Shown: in pieces, positions 1 to 5,714 of the stretch | Position numbering within the stretch: the first letter of the stretch is position 1 | Layout: each line of letters begins with the position of its first letter | NCBI GenBank assembly: GCA_024687125.1 | Contig: JAILFA010000023.1 | Coordinates: forward strand, 1-38,304 | Direction: 5' to 3' | Source of the DNA: Lachnospiraceae bacterium | GTDB taxonomy: Bacteria > Bacillota > Clostridia > Lachnospirales > Lachnospiraceae | Length of the DNA stretch: 38,304 nt | Notes under the pieces: generated by a model | What the model was told of the DNA's origin: nothing | The model's database searches: none | What the model saw: only the letters and a program-made list of their open reading frames with translations | Made by a program: the position numbers and the translations under genes

Positions 1-440
1 ATATTTGACGCCTCCGTATACATCCTTGACGATCTCGTTGACTGCATGGCAGGACATATGTTCAATGCCTTCCTCACAGTGTTTGAAGATCATTCTTGCC
101 ATGTATCTGAGGTTTTCGATAGAAGACGATACGGCGACCGCATGAATGTGGTTTTCCTTGGTCGTGGTGAAGATCTGTCTGATGTTGACGGTCCGGGTTC
201 CCACATAATTGAGGACATCCTCAAAGCCTTCAGGGGTTGTATCGATGTCGATGAGCATCGTGACCTCTCCCTCTTTATAGATCGTGGTGTTGTATCCCCG
301 GATTACGCCGGCCTCCTCCAGCTTCTTCACCCGTTTCTTGGCTGCTACGCGGGACATGCCGATCGCGTCACCCAGCTCCTGGTATGACATCCTGGCATTC
401 CCTTCAGCAGCTCCAGAATCTTTTCGTCTGTCTGATCCAA
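1..440 (-). pseudogene. Lrp/AsnC-family transcriptional regulator, frameshifted and cut by the window edge
   Basis: Reading leftward from a TTG at 440, preceded by AAGGAG seven bases upstream, the product begins LDQTDEKILELLK, the typical first helix of an Lrp/AsnC winged helix-turn-helix. At about 402 the frame must shift by one base to continue as GNARMSYQELGDAIGMSR, then VAAKKRVKKLEEAGVIRGYN and a RAM-type ligand/oligomerisation domain that runs off the left edge. The break lies in a short G run (AAGGGAATG) and fits the loss of one G. The downstream frame also has an ATG at the start of a short upstream stretch (MARIYKERG), but that stretch is unlike the family and lacks helix 1. Family members sense amino acids and bind DNA as dimers or octamers. 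Either this copy is newly broken or the base is a sequencing error; the rest of the frame is intact, which favours a recent event or an error. Confidence 0.5.
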
Positions 441-482
441 AACCTCGCTCCTTATAGATGCGCGCCATCTATGAACAATTCA

Positions 483-511
483 AGTATATAGGGCGTATTT
501 GGGGCGGTCAA
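483..511 (-). promoter_or_regulatory. Sigma-A type promoter of the Lrp-like gene
   Basis: On the minus strand TTGACC (506-511) and TATACT (483-488) are separated by exactly 17 bases. The predicted start lies about 36 bases upstream of the TTG start codon of the Lrp-like gene. Confidence 0.5.
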
Positions 512-518
512 CCCCGGA

Positions 519-535
519 GGTTTCGATTCGAAACC
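519..535. promoter_or_regulatory. Perfect 17-bp palindrome, candidate operator
   Basis: GGTTTCGA-T-TCGAAACC is a perfect inverted repeat of 8+1+8 bases, placed 7 bases upstream of the -35 box of the leftward Lrp-like promoter and about 75 bases upstream of the rightward brnT promoter. Lrp-family genes are often autoregulated, so it may be the binding site of the adjacent regulator. That assignment is inference; only the symmetry is seen. Confidence 0.5.
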
Positions 536-611
536 AGTGCTGTTATTGTGGCTTTTCCTGTGGAGCAAAAGAGCCTCACCGGCCCAAAAAACACTTTATA
601 TCCGCAGATTC

Positions 612-639
612 TTGACAATAAATAGATTATATGTATAAT
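612..639 (+). promoter_or_regulatory. Sigma-A type promoter of brnTA
   Basis: TTGACA (612-617) and a perfect TATAAT (634-639) are spaced by 16 bases. The predicted transcription start, about 7 bases after the -10 box, falls on or next to the ATG at 646, so the toxin message would be leaderless or nearly so. Confidence 0.5.
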
Positions 640-645
640 GTAAGT

Positions 646-951
646 ATGGATGATTTGATTTTTGAATGGGATGAGAATAAAAACCAATCAAACCAGAAAA
701 AGCATGGGATCTCATTTGAGGAAGCACAGGAAGTGTTTTACGATGATGATGCTATCCTGTTTGATGATCCGGACAACTCCGAAGATGAAGACCGATTCCT
801 TATGATCGGTCTGACGCAAAAGGAACACCTTTGTATTGTTAGTCACTGTTACCGGGGAAACGATAATATAATACGGATTATTTCAGCGAGAAAAGCTGTG
901 ACATCCGAGATTCGTGTTTACAATGAATATCGAGGGGGTGAGTGGTCATGA
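646..951 (+). CDS. brnT: BrnT family toxin (type II toxin-antitoxin)
   Basis: The 101-residue product opens MDDLIFEWDENKNQSNQKKH and continues with GISFEEAQEVF, then DEDRFLMIGLT and IIRIISARKA. These are the conserved blocks of BrnT (a RelE-like ribonuclease fold), where the KHGISFEEA region and the late IISARKA strand are characteristic. Known BrnT proteins cleave RNA and stop growth until bound by BrnA. I chose the ATG at 646 because an in-frame ATG at 631 lies upstream of and into the -10 box and cannot be on the main transcript. No Shine-Dalgarno precedes 646, which fits a leaderless message. The stop overlaps the BrnA start (ATGA), the usual toxin-first order of this family. Length and motifs are normal, so the toxin looks intact. 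Confidence 0.5.
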   Translation: MDDLIFEWDENKNQSNQKKHGISFEEAQEVFYDDDAILFDDPDNSEDEDRFLMIGLTQKEHLCIVSHCYRGNDNIIRIISARKAVTSEIRVYNEYRGGEWS

Positions 952-1163
952 GAGAAGAATATGATATCAAAAAACTGAATCCAAGGAAGAATCCGTATTC
1001 CAACCGGACAAAGAAGCCTGTTACGATCAATCTGAACAGCGATACGATTGATTATTTCAAGAAGGAATCCGAACGATCCGGCATCCCTTATCAGACTCTC
1101 ATCAATCTATACCTTACAGATTGTGCACTCAACAAGCGACAGTTACAAATGGCATGGAACTGA
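948..1163 (+). CDS. brnA: BrnA-like antitoxin (ribbon-helix-helix)
   Basis: The 71-residue protein contains KKPVTINLNSDTIDYFKKES followed by GIPYQTLINLYLTDCA, the strand-helix-helix pattern of BrnA/CopG antitoxins, in which the TINLNSDTIDYF strand pairs to bind DNA. BrnA neutralises BrnT and represses the operon. The ATG at 948 overlaps the brnT stop codon by ATGA and has GAGGGGG about nine bases upstream, which makes it a better start than the GTG at 942. The N-terminus (MREEYDIKKLNPRKNPYSN) is the usual BrnA leader that joins the toxin-binding region to the DNA-binding fold. The pair is probably autoregulated through the promoter at 612-639. Confidence 0.5.
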   Translation: MREEYDIKKLNPRKNPYSNRTKKPVTINLNSDTIDYFKKESERSGIPYQTLINLYLTDCALNKRQLQMAWN

Positions 1164-1184
1164 TCTGCATGGGATGTGATCAAA

Positions 1185-1205
1185 GGATGCTTCCAGGCAG
1201 CATCC
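1185..1205. terminator. Hairpin between convergent genes, probable terminator
   Basis: GGATGCT (1185-1191) pairs with AGCATCC (1199-1205) in the gap between the convergent brnA and 138-residue gene stops. On the minus strand the stem is followed by TTTGATC, on the plus strand by CCTCAATC, so the U tract is weak on both sides. Confidence 0.5.
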
Positions 1206-1206
1206 C

Positions 1207-1623
1207 TCAATCTCCCATGCCACGCCCTTCTAATGCGTTTTCAAACTCCTTCTGAAATGCTTTCAGTTTCTGAGCACTGACGTTTTCCGTCACTTCGATA
1301 TAGTCATCCAGACAGTCGTGGATCTTGAGGTGCGTCTCAAAGACTGCCCCTTTGCGCTTTATATCAAACCAGTAGAAAGGCTTTGGTATCAGCTCAGGAT
1401 CGTCCTCGGAGTAATGAAACTCATCCTCCTCTCCTTTGATCAAGCGGTCCAGATTCTCTGAAAAGGCCCTGATTGCCTTGAACGAGAAATAATGATCCAA
1501 AACGACGCCCCACCCCACTCCTTCAATGGAGAAATTGAGGAATACCTCTAAGTGTTCTCCGTCATGATACAGCCGATCAGAGAACTCTATGCTGATATAT
1601 CCTGTCCCATCTTCTAAGCGCAT
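1207..1623 (-). CDS. Uncharacterised 138-residue protein translationally coupled to rtcB
   Basis: The product is acidic with many aromatic residues (DHYFSF, EFHYSEDD, KPFYWFDIKR) and a predicted beta-rich first two thirds followed by a helical tail (SAQKLKAFQKEFENALEG). I do not recognise a named family. There is no signal peptide, membrane segment or obvious catalytic motif. The ATG at 1623 lies inside the rtcB coding sequence and overlaps its end by 10 bases, with AAGGA just upstream, so its translation probably depends on rtcB translation. It is the last gene of the RNA-repair operon, and a hairpin follows it. The position suggests an accessory role with RtcB (a chaperone, an adaptor or an unrelated immunity-type protein), but nothing in the sequence decides this. 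Confidence 0.5.
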   Translation of the reverse strand: MRLEDGTGYISIEFSDRLYHDGEHLEVFLNFSIEGVGWGVVLDHYFSFKAIRAFSENLDRLIKGEEDEFHYSEDDPELIPKPFYWFDIKRKGAVFETHLKIHDCLDDYIEVTENVSAQKLKAFQKEFENALEGRGMGD

Positions 1624-2861
1624 GATTCCTTCTTCTTTTTCCAGGGCAGTTCATCATCTGACGCCTTGAAATTGTAGACCGGCTTCATGATATCGATGAT
1701 ATCTACGGAATCCCTGATGACATCGATGATGTCGTCTATGGACTTATACGCCATAGGTGCCTCATCAAGGGTTTTCTCATTCACCGAGGTCGTGTAGATC
1801 CCCTTCATGGAATCGATGTAGGCTTCCATGGTAAGGCTCTCCTTGGCTTTTGACCTCGACATGAGCCTGCCGGCTCCGTGCGGCGCGGAATAATTCCATT
1901 CGGGATTGCCCTTTCCGGTCGCGATCACAGAGCCATCTCTCATATTGATGGGGATAAGCACCTTTTCGCCGGCGTGAGCGGCGATCGCGCCCTTTCTGAG
2001 GATCATCTCCTTTGTATCGATATAGTTGTGGATCGTATGGAAGCCCTCATCTCTGCCCATCTCGGTCCTCTCGAGGATCGTCTCTGCCATGATCTCCCTG
2101 CTTCTTCTCGCGAATGCCTGGCAGATCTCGACGTCATGCAGATAATCCTCCAGAAAGGTTCCGTACAACCAGCAGATGTCCTCCGGGATCGCCAGATCCT
2201 GAGTCTCATAGTTTCTCTTAAGCTCCTTCAGGGCCTTCTGTATCTCATCCCTGCGGCCATCCTCCTTATAAGTGCGGATGATCTCATCCCTCTTTCTGAA
2301 GTACTCTTCCCTGCCCATATGAAGGTCGACTGCCAGCTGCTGATACAGTTCCGCCACCTGTTTTCCAAGATTTCTGGACCCCGAATGGATCACCAGGTAA
2401 AACGTGCCGTCGGAAGCCTTATCGATCTCGATAAAGTGGTTACCACCGCCAAGCGTGCCCAAGGAGCGCTCCAGTCTTTTAGTATCCTTTAAAGACCGGA
2501 AGCATTTCAGCCCCGTGAGGTCAAAGTGTTCCTTTCTTCCCTCCCATGTGTTCAATCCCGAAGGAACATAATGACATGCTTCATCGATCTTTTCATAATC
2601 GAGTTCCTTGGCGTCAAGCTTTACCGTATACATGCCGCAGCCGATATCCACACCCACGATATTGGGGCACGCTTTATCGACGATGGTCATCGTCGTTCCG
2701 ATGGTGCATCCCTTACCCGCATGGACATCCGGCATGATCCTGATCCTGCTTCCCTCTGTAAGAGCATAGTCACACATCCTGCGGATCTGCTCGATCGCGC
2801 CTTCTTCTATGACATTTGCATAGCAGATCGCTGTATTCTTATTTCCTTTTATTTCAATCAT
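1614..2861 (-). CDS. rtcB: RNA-splicing ligase RtcB
   Basis: RtcB joins RNA 2',3'-cyclic phosphate (or 3'-phosphate) ends to 5'-OH ends using GTP and manganese. The 415-residue protein shows the family motifs in order: PDVHAGKG (44-51), VGVDIGCGM (70-77) with the metal-binding Asp and Cys, GGGNHFIEI (138-146), HSGSRNLG (159-166), and APHGAGR with His328, the residue guanylylated in the reaction. The tail MKPVYNFKA is typical of the shorter bacterial form. No RtcA cyclase and no archease gene is in the window. The gene starts 24 bases after the DUF2828 gene, with GAGGA before its ATG, and overlaps the next gene. The family assignment is secure; the substrate is not known, but the adjacent tRNA-like RNA and Ro-like protein suggest tRNA or Y-RNA related repair. 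Confidence 0.5.
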   Translation of the reverse strand: MIEIKGNKNTAICYANVIEEGAIEQIRRMCDYALTEGSRIRIMPDVHAGKGCTIGTTMTIVDKACPNIVGVDIGCGMYTVKLDAKELDYEKIDEACHYVPSGLNTWEGRKEHFDLTGLKCFRSLKDTKRLERSLGTLGGGNHFIEIDKASDGTFYLVIHSGSRNLGKQVAELYQQLAVDLHMGREEYFRKRDEIIRTYKEDGRRDEIQKALKELKRNYETQDLAIPEDICWLYGTFLEDYLHDVEICQAFARRSREIMAETILERTEMGRDEGFHTIHNYIDTKEMILRKGAIAAHAGEKVLIPINMRDGSVIATGKGNPEWNYSAPHGAGRLMSRSKAKESLTMEAYIDSMKGIYTTSVNEKTLDEAPMAYKSIDDIIDVIRDSVDIIDIMKPVYNFKASDDELPWKKKKESCA

Positions 2862-2885
2862 TATTCTGTCCTCTTAAGCGGAGCG

Positions 2886-4376
2886 CTATGCCGCTATCTT
2901 TGCATAGCGCTCACTTTCTATGATCTCCATCATGAACTTAAACGGAGACAGCTGGCCTCCCGCCACCATCGAGAAGATCCTCGGTGTCACCCCGGAGATC
3001 AGCGCCACGCCGAGGTCATTCTGCCTGACAGGCTGCTGTCTGTTTCTGCTCGCGACATTCCAGAAGATGATCTGCGGTAGTCTGTATCCATGTGCCGCAT
3101 ACCTGCTTGCCGCATGTTCAAAGTTCACAGCCGACGCATCACGGACACAGGAATCAAATTCCATATCCGAGATGATGATCAGTTTTGCGGGCAATTCTTC
3201 CTGCGAAACCTTATTCTTCACGGCAGCGTTCAGTATCACGTCAAACACAGCCTCCAGATTTGTGTTGGCCACTTCACTGAACGAAGCGACATAGCGCAGC
3301 CTGTCCGCGAAGGTGTCACCCTTGACCTGTATGAGCTGCGGGTTTTCGGAAAACTCAATAAAGTGGTTCTTAAAGATCCCCTTATTATGCTCTGCAAAAT
3401 AGAGGCCCAAAGACAGCGCAACAGCGGCAGGCAGCGGCTTTCTGTCACAATACATCGAACCGGAGGTATCGACGACCGCGATGGCATTCTCATCGCCTCC
3501 AAAATCGGGCATGGAGTCCCAGGTAGCATTCAGAACCCTTTTCTCCTCAGGTGTGATCTTTTTCATATAGCAGTTCTCATTGCAGCCCCACAAACCATCC
3601 AGGTACGGTTCGACAAGTTCATACGGAGCGACATTGTCCGCATGCAGCTTTGCTTCTCCGGCAGAGACCCTGTTCAAAAAGGCGTCATACCGATCCCTGT
3701 CATTTCTCATAAAGGCCTGTCGATACTTGTACATTGCCCTGGAAGGCTGCTTTTCGTAGTCAAACGAATAGTCCCTCACTCTAAGATTATTCTCAATGAT
3801 CCGGATCCTTGCGCGCAAAGCTACTACACACTTCCTGTATTCGGCATCCGAAAGTCCGAACGCCCTGGCGAGCTTTTTTGCTGTAAGAACGTTCTGTCTG
3901 TTGGATGCGTTCACGGAAGGAAGCCACTTTGCAAGAAGTGAAACGTCCTCGTCACTCTCCAGCGCTGCCACATCTTTCCTGAACTGATCTTTGAGATATG
4001 AGATCATCTCTTTTTCACAGGAAGTCCCCATCAAAGACAAAAGGTCATCATACCGGCCGTATTCAGCGACATAGCCTATGTTCTTTCTTACAGAAGCGGG
4101 TTCGTTGTCAGCGATCCAGTTAAAGATCGTCCGGAAAACGCGTCTTTCACCCAGGCCGCCTCTGATATCTCTTGCAAAGAACAGGATCTTCATTGCCATA
4201 TCAGGGTTTTCTGTATAGGCGCGGGTAAACCGTGTGATGATCTCCTCATCGCTCTCCCCGCGGAGCGCACCGATGGCCGCAAACAGATCCAGACAATCCG
4301 AGCCTGTGGAGCGGTATGTCACTGCACCGTTCTCTGTAAAGGTTTTGTTCATTTCTTCTTTCATATGATTCAGCAT
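2886..4376 (-). CDS. DUF2828/TROVE-like (Ro60-related) protein with vWA domain
   Basis: The 496-residue protein has an N-terminal helical-repeat part (about 15-290) with FARDIRGGLGERRVFRTI and LAKWLPSVNASNRQ, hallmarks of DUF2828, which is distantly related to the RNA-binding TROVE ring of Ro60/Rsr. A C-terminal von Willebrand A domain (about 295-490) carries an intact MIDAS motif, DTSGSM (303-308). Ro proteins bind Y RNAs and misfolded RNA; bacterial Rsr genes are often next to Y RNAs and rtcB. The chosen ATG at 4376 has AGGAGGT seven bases upstream. An in-frame ATG at 4457 also has GAGGAGG at good spacing and would add 27 residues (MDTGDPAGCQ...), so the start is uncertain. A small hairpin (GGCTG/CAGCC, 4426-4440) lies between the two starts. 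The gene sits between the tRNA-like RNA and rtcB and is probably co-transcribed with both. Confidence 0.5.
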   Translation of the reverse strand: MLNHMKEEMNKTFTENGAVTYRSTGSDCLDLFAAIGALRGESDEEIITRFTRAYTENPDMAMKILFFARDIRGGLGERRVFRTIFNWIADNEPASVRKNIGYVAEYGRYDDLLSLMGTSCEKEMISYLKDQFRKDVAALESDEDVSLLAKWLPSVNASNRQNVLTAKKLARAFGLSDAEYRKCVVALRARIRIIENNLRVRDYSFDYEKQPSRAMYKYRQAFMRNDRDRYDAFLNRVSAGEAKLHADNVAPYELVEPYLDGLWGCNENCYMKKITPEEKRVLNATWDSMPDFGGDENAIAVVDTSGSMYCDRKPLPAAVALSLGLYFAEHNKGIFKNHFIEFSENPQLIQVKGDTFADRLRYVASFSEVANTNLEAVFDVILNAAVKNKVSQEELPAKLIIISDMEFDSCVRDASAVNFEHAASRYAAHGYRLPQIIFWNVASRNRQQPVRQNDLGVALISGVTPRIFSMVAGGQLSPFKFMMEIIESERYAKIAA

Positions 4377-4534
4377 GGTTTTTACCTCCTGCATTTTGTG
4401 TGACAAGGCACCGTATTCAACATTGGGCTGACAACCAGCCGGATCTCCTGTATCCATGGCTATAGTCCTCCTCATCCGGTTTTGGTAACCGGTTTTGTTC
4501 GCACGGTTTGCTGTTGGTGCCTTTTTCCATGTTC

Positions 4535-4661
4535 AAAGCACATTCAGGGTTTCGAACCCAATAGGGAGTATCTACTTACTCGTTCACCATAAGGAATTGC
4601 TGTATGTGCTTTTCTTTCAAGACGCCGCCTTTTCGGCTTGAACGCCCACTATACGTAGGCG
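4535..4661 (-). ncRNA. Candidate tRNA-like (Y-RNA-like) noncoding RNA in the RNA-repair operon
   Basis: On the minus strand AAAGCACAT (4604-4612) pairs perfectly over 9 bases with ATGTGCTTT (4535-4543). Enclosed are a T-arm-like hairpin GGG-TTCGAAA-CCC (4547-4559) with a canonical T-loop (T54 T55 C56 R57 A58 pattern), an anticodon-like arm GAGTA/TACTC (4566-4581) and a weak D-arm-like TTC/GAA hairpin (4583-4596). The whole forms a 78-nt cloverleaf-like fold. Two hairpins precede it: CGCCTAC-GTATA-GTGGGCG (4643-4661) and TTCAAG/CTTGAA with an inner GCC/GGC stem (4616-4642). The acceptor-like stem continues past 7 bp and no CCA tail follows, so it is not an ordinary tRNA. Bacterial YrlA Y RNAs are known to contain a tRNA-like module and to be encoded next to Ro/Rsr genes, which is the same context. 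The outer boundaries are not determined and the RNA may be processed from the operon leader. Confidence 0.5.
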
Positions 4662-4708
4662 AGGGACCTTCCCCCTAGAATCTTGTCAATTGCTGTTTGC
4701 GTCTTTCA

Positions 4709-4745
4709 GTAAACAGACAGACACTGGCAGGCCTGTTCTGTTTAC
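4709..4745. promoter_or_regulatory. Inverted repeat in the control region of the RNA/DUF2828/rtcB operon
   Basis: GTAAACAGA (4709-4717) and TCTGTTTAC (4737-4745) are exact inverted copies 19 bases apart. The related motif ACTGTTTACAGT occurs in the terminator loop at 4798-4809. The repeat lies between the end of the WYL genes and the tRNA-like RNA, where an operator for these regulators would be expected. I could not find a clean sigma-A promoter in this stretch, which may mean that activation is needed. Confidence 0.5.
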
Positions 4746-4783
4746 ATGCCTCATTCTATTCTCATGCCGGGGGAGTATCACGG

Positions 4784-4822
4784 AAAAAAAGTTGCGAACT
4801 GTTTACAGTCCGCAACTTTTTT
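4784..4822 (-). terminator. Strong intrinsic terminator after the WYL genes (A/T flanks on both sides)
   Basis: GTTGCG(g)ACTG / CAGT(t)CGCAAC forms an 11-bp stem with a TAAA loop, flanked by six to seven A on one side and T on the other. It works as a terminator for leftward transcription and contains the stop codon of the second WYL gene in its loop. It separates the regulators from the effector operon, so the latter needs its own promoter. Confidence 0.5.
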
Positions 4823-5714
4823 GAGCGATCAATCGTTTCTTTATCAGATCTACAAAGGGCTCCGGTTCTATCACCTTAACCATCGGGCCGAAGGAAAGGA
4901 GCCTTATCACAATCTCTGTTTCATCGTCTTTATCATATCGTATGGTGACCCTGTAGCTGTCTTTTCCGATCCGCTCTGCTTCCTTTTCAAAATGTGCAAA
5001 GTGCAAAAGGACTCGCTCCAGTGCGTTTCTTCGGTCGTACAGTTCAAATACGACGCTGTCCATGACGGGGATTACCTCTGTATGATCGCCTGTATTGCAG
5101 TCTCCATGGAAACGCTCGCAGCTCAGGATCCTCCCAAGGTTGAAGATCCCATTGAACGTCTTTCCGGAAGCGATCAGGCGGAATTTGTCATCTTTTTCGG
5201 AATACTCCAGATATTTAGGCATGAGGATCCGCTGGACGCGCCTTCCGTGGCGGTTATTCATTTCTATTCTGATCGGATATTCATTCCTGATCGCGTCCAT
5301 GATCAGCCGGAATCTCTGTCTGTATGCTTCGTCTTCATAATCGTCACCGTCTGCATACTTATCAAAGATCGTATAGTCATCCTTCGTAAACAGCGGCTCC
5401 ACATCCGGCAGGATGTCGGTATCATCGAGGAACAGGCGCACCCGCGGATCCAGCAATACCGCCTTGAGCCAGCGCTTTTGTATGGTCGTCAGAGGCATCT
5501 GCGGAGCCAGGCGGATATTGGTCGTCCCATCAGGCTTAATGATCTGCCAGCGCTCCTCAAGGATCGCCGGTTCGATGCTTAAAACACTCTCGCCAAAAGC
5601 GTGTTTTTCGACGATCCGCCTGAGCTCGCCCTTTTGTACAGGATGATCCAGGGCCGTCCTAATGATGTCCGCCACGGCATTATAATACGCGCTGTATAAT
5701 TCACTGAAGATCAT
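4803..5714 (-). CDS. WYL-domain transcriptional regulator (second of a pair)
   Basis: The 303-residue protein has a predicted N-terminal helical DNA-binding part, a central WYL-type Sm-like domain around residues 125-225 (RRVQRILMPKYLEYSEKDDKFRLIASGK, then GIFNLGRILSC), and a C-terminal alpha/beta WCX-like extension (VTIRYDKDDETEIVIRLLSFG). WYL proteins are regulators that bind nucleic-acid-type ligands and are common in defence and RNA-repair loci. The ATG at 5714 overlaps the stop of the first WYL gene (ATGA), so both are made from one message. The pair lies directly upstream of the tRNA-like RNA and DUF2828-rtcB genes on the same strand and is the obvious candidate for their control, possibly as a heteromer. 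WYL family membership is fairly sure; activator or repressor function is unknown. Confidence 0.5.
   Translation of the reverse strand: MIFSELYSAYYNAVADIIRTALDHPVQKGELRRIVEKHAFGESVLSIEPAILEERWQIIKPDGTTNIRLAPQMPLTTIQKRWLKAVLLDPRVRLFLDDTDILPDVEPLFTKDDYTIFDKYADGDDYEDEAYRQRFRLIMDAIRNEYPIRIEMNNRHGRRVQRILMPKYLEYSEKDDKFRLIASGKTFNGIFNLGRILSCERFHGDCNTGDHTEVIPVMDSVVFELYDRRNALERVLLHFAHFEKEAERIGKDSYRVTIRYDKDDETEIVIRLLSFGPMVKVIEPEPFVDLIKKRLIAQKSCGL

Noticed and set aside
631..645. Upstream ATG of brnT
   Set aside because: It overlaps the -10 box region of the promoter, so it would not be on the main transcript.
1878..2492. Long open frame opposite rtcB
   Set aside because: Shadow of the rtcB coding sequence; no ribosome binding site and no protein-like pattern. 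The same applies to the long frames opposite the MCP, GH53, hydratase, glgP and ileS genes.
4535..4612. Ordinary tRNA gene
   Set aside because: The acceptor-like stem is longer than 7 bp, no CCA or discriminator follows, the D-arm is very weak, and the anticodon loop lacks the usual pattern.
4616..4661. IS200/IS605 end hairpins or omega RNA
   Set aside because: The two hairpins before the tRNA-like fold recall such structures, but no TnpA/TnpB gene or second end is present.
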